NCBI RefSeq assembly: GCF_000759795.1
Contig: NZ_BBMZ01000002.1
Span: 434,001-498,000, forward strand
Origin: Pseudescherichia vulneris NBRC 102420
GTDB lineage: Bacteria; Pseudomonadota; Gammaproteobacteria; Enterobacterales; Enterobacteriaceae
Length of the DNA stretch: 64,000 nucleotides
Reading direction: 5' to 3'
The position numbers were made by a program, and so were the translations under genes. This document shows, piece after piece, positions 26,011-34,570 of the stretch. The notes below the pieces were generated by a model that searched no databases, was not told the origin of the DNA, and was given only the letters and a program-made list of their open reading frames with translations. Each line of letters begins with the position of its first letter. The first letter of the stretch is position 1.

Positions 26011-27609
26011 TTATTTCTCTAACGAGGTTCTCAATAGAGCCCCTCTCATCAAGTAGTTGAAATGATAAAGAAAACTCTCTGGTGATTCTCCTGTAACATC
26101 CTGGGTTAAGATCAAAGCAATGCATATCGCTGTTGAAATACGTAGTAATACTTCAACGTTCTCATTGTTCACTCCCAAAAATTCAACGGAAAAGGGATGA
26201 GCCAATGAAAGATCAACAGTCAACCGCCGAATGTCATCACCCGAGTCAGTGGACTGCTGAGTAATTGCGACTGAAACCCAATCCTCTGTTACAGGATCCA
26301 CGGAGGTTCTCAAAGTTATTACCCATTGATAATTGCCATCATTAACTTCGACAATACGCTCAGATGCTTGGAGTGCTCCTGCAACGAGTTCGGACGGCAA
26401 AGCATTTGCATCTGTAGGATATTGATTAGCCTCAATCAACAGCGGAGCAACTTCTTTTTCGACGTAGTTTGCAACAGCGGCAGTCGCTGCAACAGCTCGC
26501 GTCTCAATACTTTTTCGCGAAGGAAGTGCCCGATAATTTTCGGCTTGGGCGAGTAAGTTAAGTGGAGGCTCTTCGATTTGAGCTTTCAAATATTCCAGAA
26601 AAATATCTTCGTACTCTTCCCAGCGAAAGCCATCTTTCGTATGGCTAACTTCAAATCCTTCAACATGCAGTTCACCAAACAATCGTTGATAAGGGTAACT
26701 GTTAGTTTGTTTGAATACATAGCTAGGCCGATAGCTCTCATCCAGGCTACCTTCTATTAATCTGTCACGCCGGAATAAAGCAAAACCGGCCAGTGGTGTC
26801 GAACCAACTTCCCGTAACGCGGCAAAACCTTTGATACGCTGGTTTCCGCCAAAATCCAGATCAATATCTTTCCGCCATTCAACAGGCACTACCTCATCAC
26901 CCTGCGCTTGTACCCCGGGAGATGTATAAGCAACTGCTGTGAGTATATTAGGAAGTTGATATGAAAGCGGTGAACCATTTAAGTAGAGTGACAGTCTCCC
27001 ATCCCTTAGAAACATTCGATAAATGCTGGCTAAGTGGTCACGAATCTTGCCGACCGTTCGTCCTTGCGGCATGTGATGTAGACCTCGAAGAGTCACCACT
27101 GTGTAATGCGATAATGGGTCGACCTTACGAACTTCAGTATTCAAACTTTCAATCTTGTTTTCGACAATGTTTCGAATATCGAAGTATATTGTGCGCTCTA
27201 TTGATTCGCCAATTGCTTTGGTACGGACACTCCATTTCTCTGCAAACCAGCATGCCGCGCTCTTCATCCCCATACCGAACTCAGAAAGCCCACTACGATC
27301 TTCAGGAACTTGAGCAGCCCGAAATGCTCTAGGAAAATCTACCTCTGATATTCCGGCAGCATTATCACTAATAACAATAATGCCGGGGCCAGAAGTATCT
27401 ATTTTTACATCCACCTTCAGTTGAAATTTACCACCATGCAATAATTGCAATTGATCGTTGTTGGCGATCAAGCTCTGAATTGCGTTGTCGACGAACTCGG
27501 CCATGGCAAACCATGGTTTGTAATTTAGGTGACGTAGCACCGAGAGCATCGTTACTTCAGGGCGGATTTCAATAGCTGATAATTGGCTAGAGTTCTGACT
27601 ATCCGTCAT
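26011..27609 (-). CDS. MORC/MutL-like GHKL ATPase
   Basis: A 532-residue ATPase with a Bergerat fold: N-box EFVDNAIQ (E38-N42), G1 box SDNAAGIS (D82, G86) and G2 box [12 protein letters not shown] (112-119), the last being typical of MORC and MutL-like proteins in restriction loci. ATP-driven N-terminal dimerisation would clamp DNA or signal to the partner helicase and nuclease. The ATGA overlap (27606-27609) with the methylase gene means coupled translation. The remaining 350 residues are not assigned; no nuclease motif is evident in them. Confidence 0.8.
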   Translation of the reverse strand: MTDSQNSSQLSAIEIRPEVTMLSVLRHLNYKPWFAMAEFVDNAIQSLIANNDQLQLLHGGKFQLKVDVKIDTSGPGIIVISDNAAGISEVDFPRAFRAAQVPEDRSGLSEFGMGMKSAACWFAEKWSVRTKAIGESIERTIYFDIRNIVENKIESLNTEVRKVDPLSHYTVVTLRGLHHMPQGRTVGKIRDHLASIYRMFLRDGRLSLYLNGSPLSYQLPNILTAVAYTSPGVQAQGDEVVPVEWRKDIDLDFGGNQRIKGFAALREVGSTPLAGFALFRRDRLIEGSLDESYRPSYVFKQTNSYPYQRLFGELHVEGFEVSHTKDGFRWEEYEDIFLEYLKAQIEEPPLNLLAQAENYRALPSRKSIETRAVAATAAVANYVEKEVAPLLIEANQYPTDANALPSELVAGALQASERIVEVNDGNYQWVITLRTSVDPVTEDWVSVAITQQSTDSGDDIRRLTVDLSLAHPFSVEFLGVNNENVEVLLRISTAICIALILTQDVTGESPESFLYHFNYLMRGALLRTSLEK

Positions 27610-28967
27610 GCATCGACCTTTTCATTGCTAATTTTACTGTCGCCAGTTGCCGGAAGTTGTTCTATAAAATCTCCCAACAGAGCACGGGCAACACGCTCAA
27701 CGACCGTCGAGTTCACCGCATTCCCAAGTGCATGAAATGCCTTAGTAGGCGTAGATGGTAGCGCCTTCAATTCGTCTAAACTCTGCAGACGGGCACACTC
27801 TTCCGGAGTCATGTAACGCCGCTGCCATGCGATGATGGGCACTTGTGTGTCCGTCATCGCAATTAGGCTAGGAGCTGTGTTGCGGCGTTTCACCCTTACG
27901 CCTGATGCGCGGAATTGCAGAACGTATTCCCACAAATCGCGCTTCCCTCCCTTGACATTCCATTCTAATTTTTGAAGGCTCGAAGGAAACTTCAAGATAT
28001 CTTTCCTCCAAGAATCAATCCATTCCTTATTGTCAGCATAGAATTGGCGGTTCTGGCGAATGAAATCTACCTTCCACTTGGGAAACTTACGCTGAGGAGT
28101 ACGAGCATGGCTAGGCAACGCCAACCACCGTTCTTCGAGAGTGCGCAGGTAGCCGATCTTGCGTCCGTGACTCCCTGCAAAACCTTTAAGGCCGTCTATA
28201 CCATAGTCTTCTTTTAAAGCGTAGGGCGTATTCTCTTCGTATGGGTATGTCGCTCCCCACTCCATTGACCATAAAGGATAAGAAGGCAATTCAACATCTG
28301 CTGGGCAGCGTTTCAAAAAATCTGCCCAGACATTAAGACAATCTAGAACCTGCGTAGAAAGTGGCTTCGCATTAGCGGGATGATCATCTAGGATGTTGTC
28401 AATGGATGTCTCTGCCGGATTTCTTTGAGGCCAAGAAAAATCTTTTAGAGGCTTTCGTGAGCCGATGATGTATACGCGCTCCCGAATCTGTGGTATCCCA
28501 AAATGATGTGGCGAGAAGCGTTCCGCGGCAATGTGATACCCCAGTCCTTTTGGACCTAATCCTAAGATCTCCTGAATAACTTTCCAAGTTCGACCTTCAT
28601 CATGTTTGAGCAAATTTGGTACATTTTCAAGAATGAAGAAGCTCGGCTTCTTCTGCTCAAGTATTGCTACTACATTGAAAAACAAGTCACCTTGTTTCGT
28701 GCACTCAAACCCAAGCTGTTCCCCGGCCTTGGAGAATGGCTGGCAGGGAAAACCCGCAGTTAGGACATCATGTATAGGCACATCACTGGGAGATATCAGA
28801 GTGATATCTCCTTCAGGACGAAGGTTGAAATTAATTTGGTATAGATCCTGCAAATGCTTTTGCCACTCAGCTGCAAAAACACATTGCCCACCGAGCCTAT
28901 TTAAGGCAAGGTGAAATCCGCCCAAGCCGGCGAACAAGTCGATAAATTTGAACGATGGTGACTTCAT
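27606..28967 (-). CDS. C5 cytosine-specific DNA methyltransferase
   Basis: A 453-residue HhaI-class methylase with its motifs in order: [16 protein letters not shown] (9-22), [14 protein letters not shown] with the catalytic C75, [13 protein letters not shown] (E114), [15 protein letters not shown], a long variable region from about 230 to 370 that includes the target recognition domain, [16 protein letters not shown], and [18 protein letters not shown]. It makes 5-methylcytosine in a sequence I cannot predict, protecting the host from the operon's own nuclease. It is first in the operon. No ribosome binding site of note precedes the ATG, so translation may be low. Confidence 0.9.
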   Translation of the reverse strand: MKSPSFKFIDLFAGLGGFHLALNRLGGQCVFAAEWQKHLQDLYQINFNLRPEGDITLISPSDVPIHDVLTAGFPCQPFSKAGEQLGFECTKQGDLFFNVVAILEQKKPSFFILENVPNLLKHDEGRTWKVIQEILGLGPKGLGYHIAAERFSPHHFGIPQIRERVYIIGSRKPLKDFSWPQRNPAETSIDNILDDHPANAKPLSTQVLDCLNVWADFLKRCPADVELPSYPLWSMEWGATYPYEENTPYALKEDYGIDGLKGFAGSHGRKIGYLRTLEERWLALPSHARTPQRKFPKWKVDFIRQNRQFYADNKEWIDSWRKDILKFPSSLQKLEWNVKGGKRDLWEYVLQFRASGVRVKRRNTAPSLIAMTDTQVPIIAWQRRYMTPEECARLQSLDELKALPSTPTKAFHALGNAVNSTVVERVARALLGDFIEQLPATGDSKISNEKVDA

Positions 28968-29084
28968 ATTTGTTAGCCAAATTCTAGTTGATGGAAGCAG
29001 CCATCGGGTTATCCTATTACAGCTAAAATCGTACTACGATGCAGCTTTTCTATACAGTAATTTATTTCTATAAACATGAGCGCC

Positions 29085-29180
29085 TCACTCGATTAAAGCA
29101 GGTGTTGCTGCACCGCTAAGGTTACATTGAGCGTCGTTGTAAAAAGAACCACCACATCTCTTCGAATCAACGCGAAGCAT
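29085..29180 (-). CDS. Possible 31-residue peptide in the SOS-type leader
   Basis: ATG at 29180 begins a 31-codon frame (MLRVDSKRCGGSFYND start, TPALIE end), 20-30 nt downstream of the predicted LexA-controlled promoter start. The ribosome binding site is poor. Two Cys and a Gly-rich middle, not a hydrophobic toxin of the TisB type. It could equally be an untranslated part of the leader. Unrecognised. Confidence 0.25.
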   Translation of the reverse strand: MLRVDSKRCGGSFYNDAQCNLSGAATPALIE

Positions 29181-29207
29181 ATGAAGAGATACCGCTACCT
29201 TCGCATA

Positions 29208-29236
29208 ACTGTATGCAATTACAGTAGACAGTTCAA
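29208..29236 (-). promoter_or_regulatory. LexA box overlapping a promoter directed at the restriction operon
   Basis: On the minus strand: -35 TTGAAC (29231-29236), 17-bp spacer, -10 TACAGT (29208-29213). A perfect LexA core CTGT-N8-ACAG occupies 29209-29224, between and over these hexamers. The flank AACTGT...ACAGTA is close to the E. coli consensus. The expected transcript start is near 29200, about 230 nt before the methylase ATG. Confidence 0.65.
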
Positions 29237-29697
29237 GTAAACCTCTAACTTTTAGTGTGCCATCAGATAACGCTCAATGATATGTATGATAATTTTCATT
29301 TAATGGCGAATAGAAAGCAAGCATTCCCTAGGTCAGGACATAGTTACAACTGAGCTTCGTTTCGGAATTTTAAGCACTTATACAGGTAAGATTTCATGAT
29401 GCTTCTTGTCGAAGTGAGAGTTAAAGTAAGCCAGCACTAGACAGTTAAATGCTGTATAGACTTAATCATGAGAGCCCAGTGGAACGACCTCACGGGTTAG
29501 ACTTCCTGTGTGCTGTATACTTGTGACGAGGATTAAATTTGCCGTTAAGAGGAAGGGCCCCTATCTGCTTCAGCAATACAAGATACTGTCTTTTTTGGTA
29601 GCAACCGCATCGGCAATCTCATGCGCAGAGTCGATTAAACCACCCTATAAGCAATGGGTAAAACGGCGGAAAGCTTATCTAACGCGAATTCCAGCCA

Positions 29698-29722
29698 CAA
29701 AAAAAGCCACCCTAAGGTAGCT
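29698..29722 (-). terminator. Intrinsic terminator downstream of leuX
   Basis: Stem AGCTACC/GGTGGCT (one mismatch) with a TTAG loop followed by a run of seven or more Ts on the minus strand, 16 bp past the CCA end of the tRNA. Confidence 0.85.
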
Positions 29723-29737
29723 CGTTTTTGCATCGCT

Positions 29738-29822
29738 TGGTGCCGAAGGCCGGACTCGAACCGGCACGTATTTCTACGGTTGATTTTGAATCAACTGCGT
29801 CTACCGATTTCGCCACTCCGGC
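29738..29822 (-). tRNA. leuX: tRNA-Leu (CAA anticodon), leuX
   Basis: An 85-nt tRNA with encoded CCA. Acceptor stem GCCGGAG pairs with CTTCGGC (one G-U wobble); anticodon stem-loop GTTGA-TTCAAAA-TCAAC gives anticodon CAA; long variable arm as in class II leucine tRNAs; T-loop GGTTCGAGTCC. It differs from my memory of E. coli leuX at one acceptor-stem base (G-U in place of A-U). leuX decodes UUG and is needed for fimbrial and other genes in E. coli. Its 3' half is the integration site of the island. Confidence 0.97.
29746..29760 (+). repeat. Proximal attachment-site copy within leuX
   Basis: The same 15 bases as 22492-22506, here forming the 3' T-arm and acceptor half of tRNA-Leu. This copy preserves a functional tRNA, as is usual for tRNA-targeting integrases. 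Confidence 0.75.
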
Positions 29823-29851
29823 ACTGAAGGGGATGTACAGATAGCGGTTGC

Positions 29852-29879
29852 ATTATACCCGTTGCGGATCGGCATGCAA
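29852..29879 (-). promoter_or_regulatory. leuX promoter
   Basis: Minus-strand -35 TTGCAT (29874-29879), 16-bp spacer, perfect -10 TATAAT (29852-29857), 30 bp before the mature tRNA 5' end. The GC-rich segment after the -10 is weak as a stringent discriminator. Confidence 0.75.
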
Positions 29880-30060
29880 GCTCCCCTTCCCGCCTCCAGC
29901 GCTAACCGCATAAAAAACCACCGCCCCCTTCCCTTCTTTCCCTCCTCAAGCTCCCTCGCAAAAACCTGCAACACAATCCGAGGTTTACATTATCCCCTGT
30001 TTGTTATTTGATTCTGTTATTGGCTGGGGTTATCCCATCAACAGACATCAGGATGCAGGC

Positions 30061-31086
30061 ATGCGCTTCTATCAGGTCGATCCCACGCTGGAGAACTACT
30101 GGCGCGGCGTGATCCTCTTCGGCAACAACTTTGCCACCTACAAGTTCGCCTTGGCCCATGCCCTGTACGATGTCGATCGCAGCGATACCCTGGTGAAGCT
30201 CGATGACCTGGCCGTGCCCTTCAGCAGGCATATCTGCGAGCACCTGAAAAATGCCCCTCGGCAGATCCTCAACGACAAGAAACCCGGCAAGCTGATTACC
30301 GCCTGCCTGCAATACAACCTCGGCGAGATAGACGAGGATGAGCTGCATCGAATGACGGTTCGCTACGGCTTCTCGGTGGTGCTGGATGCCTTCCACAACG
30401 TCAACGGCGGGCCGCTGGAGAAGCAGTTCTTCATCAACGAACGGCGAGAGCACAAGGGCATCCGTCTGACGGATGAGTTCTATCGCCTGACGGAAACGCA
30501 GCAGTTCTGTAACCTGGTGCATGAAACCGACGCCCGCTGGCGGCTGGTTGAGAAGGCCTGGGAGATGGATCTGCCTCCGCAGCTGCTGGACGTCCATTAC
30601 GATGCCGGGAGTGAAACTCTCTTTACCCAGCTCAACAGCTACCGCATCTCGCTCACCAGCTGCCGCAACAGCCTGAACGGCTATCAGAAGGGGCACTGCT
30701 TCTACTGCAACGCGCCGATAAGCCTGGAGTCCGGGCATCCGCTGCTGGCCGATGTGGATCACTTTATCCCGCTGGTGGCCCAGAGGCAGATGCCAGGCAT
30801 GAACCTCAACGGCGTCTGGAACCTGGTCCTGGCCTGCCAGTCCTGCAACCGGGGGGAGAATGGCAAGATGGCGCAAGTTCCGGCCCTCGATCTGCTGTAT
30901 CGTCTCCATGCCCGCAACGAGTATTTTATTAACAGCAGGCTGCCGCTGCATGAGGCGATCATTAACCAGACCGGCAAGAGCGAGCCGGTGCGCCGCACGT
31001 TCTTAAACGATATCTGGAACGCCGCCCTCGCCTGCCGGTTCCGTATCTGGCAGCCGGATGCCGCCGGAGAGGTGATGTTCAGATGA
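30061..31086 (+). CDS. HNH endonuclease-domain protein
   Basis: A 341-residue protein whose C-terminal third is an HNH/McrA-type nuclease: HCFYCNAPI (first CxxC), ADVDHFIPLV (DH), GVWNLVLACQSCNRGENGK (N...CxxCN). The N-terminal 220 residues are alpha-helical, with no recognised domain. The start is taken at ATG 30061, where homology-like sequence MRFYQVDPTLENYWRG begins; the frame also runs 20 codons upstream to a TTG. Its stop overlaps the next methyltransferase gene by ATGA, so the two are coupled. A nuclease-plus-methyltransferase pair beside an island hot spot suggests a defence module, but no DNA-methylase motif supports classical restriction-modification. Confidence 0.75.
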   Translation: MRFYQVDPTLENYWRGVILFGNNFATYKFALAHALYDVDRSDTLVKLDDLAVPFSRHICEHLKNAPRQILNDKKPGKLITACLQYNLGEIDEDELHRMTVRYGFSVVLDAFHNVNGGPLEKQFFINERREHKGIRLTDEFYRLTETQQFCNLVHETDARWRLVEKAWEMDLPPQLLDVHYDAGSETLFTQLNSYRISLTSCRNSLNGYQKGHCFYCNAPISLESGHPLLADVDHFIPLVAQRQMPGMNLNGVWNLVLACQSCNRGENGKMAQVPALDLLYRLHARNEYFINSRLPLHEAIINQTGKSEPVRRTFLNDIWNAALACRFRIWQPDAAGEVMFR

Positions 31087-31670
31087 CAATCACGTATTAC
31101 CAGCGCAACGCGCAGACGTTTTTCGACGCGACGGTGGGAGTAGATATGTCCTCCCTCTACGCATCCTTCCTGAACCGGGTTGTTCCCGGTGGACGGGTGC
31201 TGGATGCGGGCTGTGGTTCCGGGCGCGACGCTAAAGCGTTCAGCGCGCTGGGCTATCAGGTGGAGGCGTTCGACGCTTCGGCGGAGATGGTGAGGCTTGC
31301 CGCGGCCTATACCGGCCTGCCGGTCAGGCAGATGACGTTCAACATGCTGGAGGCCGAGGAGCGCTACGACGGGATCTGGTGCTGCGCCTCGCTGCTGCAT
31401 CTTCCTCAGGCCGAGCTGCCCGAGGCGATGCGTCGTCTCGCCCGCGCCCTGAAGCCTGGCGGCATCTGGTATCTGTCGTTTAAATACGGTGTCGGCGAGC
31501 GGGAGAAAGCGGGACGGCATTTTACCGACCTGAACGAGGCCGAACTTGAGGCGCTGGTAGCGGCCCTGCCGCAGGTAGGTATCGTCGAGCAGTGGACGAC
31601 GCAGGACAAACGCCCCGAGCGCGATGAGGTCTGGCTGAACGCGCTGCTGCGTAAGCATCTGTCTGAATAG
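31083..31670 (+). CDS. Class I SAM-dependent methyltransferase
   Basis: A 195-residue Rossmann-fold methyltransferase with motif [16 protein letters not shown] (about 40-54), motif II VEAFDAS (acidic ribose contact), [14 protein letters not shown] and [14 protein letters not shown]. It belongs to the Methyltransf_11/25 type. The absence of an (D/N/S)PPY motif argues against DNA adenine or N4-cytosine methylation, and a small molecule, tRNA or protein is likelier. It is translationally coupled to the upstream HNH gene, an unusual pairing. Substrate unknown. Confidence 0.78.
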   Translation: MTITYYQRNAQTFFDATVGVDMSSLYASFLNRVVPGGRVLDAGCGSGRDAKAFSALGYQVEAFDASAEMVRLAAAYTGLPVRQMTFNMLEAEERYDGIWCCASLLHLPQAELPEAMRRLARALKPGGIWYLSFKYGVGEREKAGRHFTDLNEAELEALVAALPQVGIVEQWTTQDKRPERDEVWLNALLRKHLSE

Positions 31671-31755
31671 ACTACCATCCCGCACCTTCCGCCCATGCGT
31701 CCCCCTACCCCATGCTCTACACTTCCTAATCAACGCTGAACCTGAGGAAACCACA

Positions 31756-32775
31756 ATGAGCACAATAAAAAGCTATGCCGCAAAAGAAGCTGGGAGCGAA
31801 CTGGAGCTGTACGAATACGATCCCGGCGAACTGCAGGCGGGAGACGTTGAGGTCCAGGTAGATTACTGCGGTATCTGCCACTCTGACCTGTCGATGATCG
31901 ACAACGAGTGGGGCATGTCCCAATATCCGCTGATCGCCGGGCACGAGGTGATTGGTCGCGTGGTAGCCCTGGGCAGCGCGGCGCAGGATAAAGGTCTGAA
32001 GGTGGGCCAGCGTGTGGGTATCGGCTGGACGGCGCGCAGCTGTGGCCACTGCGATGCCTGTATCAGCGGTAACCAGATCAACTGTCTGGAAGGCGCGACG
32101 CCGACCATCCTTAACCACGGCGGCTTTGCTGATAAGCTGCGCGCCGACTGGCAGTGGGTGATCCCGCTTCCGGACAGCATCGATATTGAATCCGCTGGGC
32201 CAATGCTCTGCGGCGGCATCACGGTGTTTAAACCACTGCTGATGCACAACATCACCGCCACCAGCCGCGTCGGGGTGATCGGTATCGGCGGTCTGGGTCA
32301 TATCGCCATTAAGCTGCTGCACGCTATGGGCTGTGAAGTGACAGCGTTCAGCTCTAACCCGGCGAAAGAGCAGGAAGTATTAGGGTTCGGGGCGGATAAG
32401 GTGGTGAACAGCCGCGATCCAGAGGCGTTGAAAGCCCTGGCGGGTCAGTTCGATCTGATCATCAACACCGTTAACGTCGACCTGAACTGGCAGCCCTACT
32501 TCGAGGCGCTGGCCCACGGCGGAAACTTCCACACCGTCGGCGCAGTGCTGAAGCCGCTTCCGGTTCCGGCCTTTACCCTGATTGGTGGCGACCGCAGCAT
32601 CTCCGGTTCCGCCACCGGGACGCCGTACGAGCTGCGCAAGCTGCTGCGCTTTGCCGGTCGCAGCAAGGTCGCACCGCAGACCGAGCTGTTCCCGATGTCA
32701 CAGATCAACGAAGCCCTGCAGCACGTTCGTGACGGCAAGGCCCGCTATCGCGTGGTATTGAAGGCAGATTTTTAA
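31756..32775 (+). CDS. ahr: NADPH-dependent aldehyde reductase Ahr
   Basis: A 339-residue zinc alcohol dehydrogenase of the cinnamyl-alcohol type. Catalytic zinc ligands lie in CGICHSDLS (C38) and GHEVIG (H60-E61); structural zinc cysteines in [15 protein letters not shown]; nucleotide-binding [11 protein letters not shown] at about 178. Ahr (YjgB) reduces a broad range of aldehydes with NADPH. In E. coli it also sits beside leuX, which supports the assignment. ATG follows CTGAGGAAACCACA. Followed by a REP element and the convergent dhaK. Confidence 0.92.
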   Translation: MSTIKSYAAKEAGSELELYEYDPGELQAGDVEVQVDYCGICHSDLSMIDNEWGMSQYPLIAGHEVIGRVVALGSAAQDKGLKVGQRVGIGWTARSCGHCDACISGNQINCLEGATPTILNHGGFADKLRADWQWVIPLPDSIDIESAGPMLCGGITVFKPLLMHNITATSRVGVIGIGGLGHIAIKLLHAMGCEVTAFSSNPAKEQEVLGFGADKVVNSRDPEALKALAGQFDLIINTVNVDLNWQPYFEALAHGGNFHTVGAVLKPLPVPAFTLIGGDRSISGSATGTPYELRKLLRFAGRSKVAPQTELFPMSQINEALQHVRDGKARYRVVLKADF

Positions 32776-32784
32776 ATAGTAAAC

Positions 32785-32809
32785 GCCCGGCAGCGTGAGC
32801 TTGCCGGGC
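32785..32809. repeat. REP element between ahr and dhaK
   Basis: GCCCGGCA...TGCCGGGC, 8-bp perfect arms around a 9-nt centre, the typical enterobacterial REP palindrome in a convergent intergenic gap. Confidence 0.8.
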
Positions 32810-32815
32810 CTACTG

Positions 32816-34459
32816 TTATACCTTCACTAAAGCAGCAAAAACCTCGGCGACGGCCACCGCGCCCGGATCGGTTACGCCGGTCAGGCTGTCGCTGTTAACG
32901 TACGATGAACGCCCCGCCCCTGCTTTCTCCATCTTAGCCGTGCTCTCTGCCCCCTCTTGAGCAGCCGCAACCGCAGCGCTGAGATCCTGGCTCTGCAACG
33001 CCTCCAGCGCAGGCTGTAGCGCGTCGATCAGCGTCCGGTCCCCCAGATCCGCTCCACCGTAGTGCTTCATCTGCTTAAGGCCCTTCAGCAGCGCATCGGC
33101 GATGTTAGCTCCGTCGTGGATCGCCTGCCCCGCAGCGGTGAAGAATATGGACATCAGCACCCCGCTGGAGCCGCCCATCACCGTCGCCAGGCGCTCGCCG
33201 ATGAGCTGGAAGAGCTGAGCGCTGTTGTCCAGCGGCAGCTTACCCTGCTCAAGCTGCTGGGCGATATCCCGTGCGCCCTCGGCAAAGGTCGAGCCGGTAT
33301 CACCGTCGCCTACTTTGGCATCCAGGGCGTTGAGTCGGTTCTCAAGGCTAATCAGCGTCTCGGTGGCGGCGTTAACGATGGCGCGAACCTCCGGGTTGTC
33401 AGAGGGCTGGGTCTCGATGCCGGTGTTAATCGCGTTGTGCTTAACCGTACGCACCGGGGCAAAGGCCACCGGTTTTTGCCAGCCGACGGTCTCGACGTCT
33501 GCATTGAGGGCGCGCTCGAACTCGTCGTTGAGGCGCAGCAGCGAGAGCGAGAAGCCTTTCATATCCAGGGAGCTGACCAGCGGCGCAGGGCCGATGAGGT
33601 AGGCAATCTGGTCCTTGAGCGCAGAGTGCGCCAGCTCTTTGGTGAGGAGAGCCATCTCCAGCGCCGAGACGCCGCCAAGGTTGTTGATCAGCACCGCCAC
33701 GCGATCGTTACCCGCTTTTGCCTTCAGCGGCTCAACGAGGGTGTCGATGAGGGTTTTGCTGTTGTGGGTGTCGACAATACTGGCCCCTGGCTCGCCGTGG
33801 ATGCCGAGGCCCAACTCGACCTTGCCGCGCTGGATGCGGTTCTCCTCCTCTTCGCCGCTGCCCGGCAGGTTGCAGCTCTCCATCGCCAGCCCGAGGCTCC
33901 AGACGCTGTCGCTGGCCTGCTGGGCTATCGCCCGCACCTCGCCGAGGGATTTACCCTGCTCGGCGGCGTAGCCCGCAATCTTATGCACCAGCGCCGTGCC
34001 GGCGATGCCGCGCGGCTGCTTGTTATCCGGCAGAGCGATATCGTCGGCGACGATCACCATCTCCACCTTCAGGCCGTGGCGTTTGGCTTTCTCCGCCGCG
34101 AGGCCGAAGTTGAGGCGGTCCCCGGTGTAGTTTTTGACGATCAGCAGGCAGCCGCGATCGCCGGTGACGGCAACGATGGCGTTAAGCACCGCGTCGACGC
34201 TGGGGGAGGCGAATACGTCCCCGCAGACGGCAGCGGTGAGCATGCCTTTGCCAACGAAGCCCGCGTGGGCGGGCTCGTGGCCGGAACCACCGCCGGAGAT
34301 GACCGCCACGCGGCCCTTGTCCCAGTCGCCGCGCGCCACGATGCGGATAGCGGGATCGATATCGAAACGCACCAGGTTAGCGTGCGGCGCGGAGATAATT
34401 AAGCCTTCGATGGCATCATTGACCAGCTGCTTGCGGTCGTTGAAGAAAAATTTGGACAT
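32816..34459 (-). CDS. dhaK: ATP-dependent dihydroxyacetone kinase (fused DhaK-DhaL)
   Basis: A 547-residue glycerone kinase with the DhaK domain first (about 1-330: GGGSGHEPAHAGFVGKGMLTAAVCG; substrate-binding His in LGIHGEPGA near 220) and the DhaL nucleotide-binding domain second (about 355-547: KVGDGDTGSTFAEGA with its Asp cluster, MGGSSGVLMSIF). It phosphorylates dihydroxyacetone to DHAP with ATP. It resembles the single-chain Citrobacter freundii enzyme rather than the three-protein PTS-dependent E. coli system. It stands alone here, without glycerol dehydrogenase or dha regulator genes, and replaces the idn genes found between ahr and lptG in E. coli. Confidence 0.93.
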   Translation of the reverse strand: MSKFFFNDRKQLVNDAIEGLIISAPHANLVRFDIDPAIRIVARGDWDKGRVAVISGGGSGHEPAHAGFVGKGMLTAAVCGDVFASPSVDAVLNAIVAVTGDRGCLLIVKNYTGDRLNFGLAAEKAKRHGLKVEMVIVADDIALPDNKQPRGIAGTALVHKIAGYAAEQGKSLGEVRAIAQQASDSVWSLGLAMESCNLPGSGEEEENRIQRGKVELGLGIHGEPGASIVDTHNSKTLIDTLVEPLKAKAGNDRVAVLINNLGGVSALEMALLTKELAHSALKDQIAYLIGPAPLVSSLDMKGFSLSLLRLNDEFERALNADVETVGWQKPVAFAPVRTVKHNAINTGIETQPSDNPEVRAIVNAATETLISLENRLNALDAKVGDGDTGSTFAEGARDIAQQLEQGKLPLDNSAQLFQLIGERLATVMGGSSGVLMSIFFTAAGQAIHDGANIADALLKGLKQMKHYGGADLGDRTLIDALQPALEALQSQDLSAAVAAAQEGAESTAKMEKAGAGRSSYVNSDSLTGVTDPGAVAVAEVFAALVKV

Positions 34460-34570
34460 AGCTTCCCGAGCGGTTAATTAATCGTAAGGAAAGCATAGAC
34501 GGTGTGACGAAGCGCAAAGTATGAAAGCGGAGTTTTCCCCGCCCAAAAAAAGAGCGGGGAGGAGGCAGAG

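Larger units (their letters stand above)
28968..29697. other. AT-rich leader and tRNA-proximal end of the island
   Basis: About 730 bp between the methylase start and the leuX terminator. It contains a LexA-box promoter (29208-29236) facing the operon and one short open frame (29085-29180). Where an integrase gene would be expected beside the tRNA I find no intact frame. A 70-codon GTG-started frame at 29508-29720 runs into the tRNA terminator and is not supported. Confidence 0.6.
22492..29760. mobile_element. leuX-integrated defence island without integrase
   Basis: A block of about 7.3 kb between two direct copies of the tRNA-Leu 3' segment. It contains one four-gene minus-strand operon (methylase, GHKL ATPase, Z1 ATPase, DUF4420 nuclease) and about 770 bp of AT-rich DNA next to leuX. 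leuX is a known integration hot spot in enterobacteria. No integrase, excisionase or relaxase is visible inside, so it is either a decayed element or one that depends on an integrase supplied in trans. Base composition is lower in GC than the core genes beyond leuX. Confidence 0.7.

Noticed and set aside
29508-29720. 70-codon frame next to leuX, considered as an integrase remnant
   Set aside because: GTG start without a ribosome binding site, no tyrosine recombinase motif, and it ends inside the leuX terminator.
33062-34402. 446-codon plus-strand frame across dhaK
   Set aside because: Antisense shadow of dhaK; no ribosome binding site and no recognisable motif.
34530-34566. GC-rich hairpin downstream of lptG
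   Set aside because: The A-run lies in the loop rather than after the stem, so it does not qualify as an intrinsic terminator.
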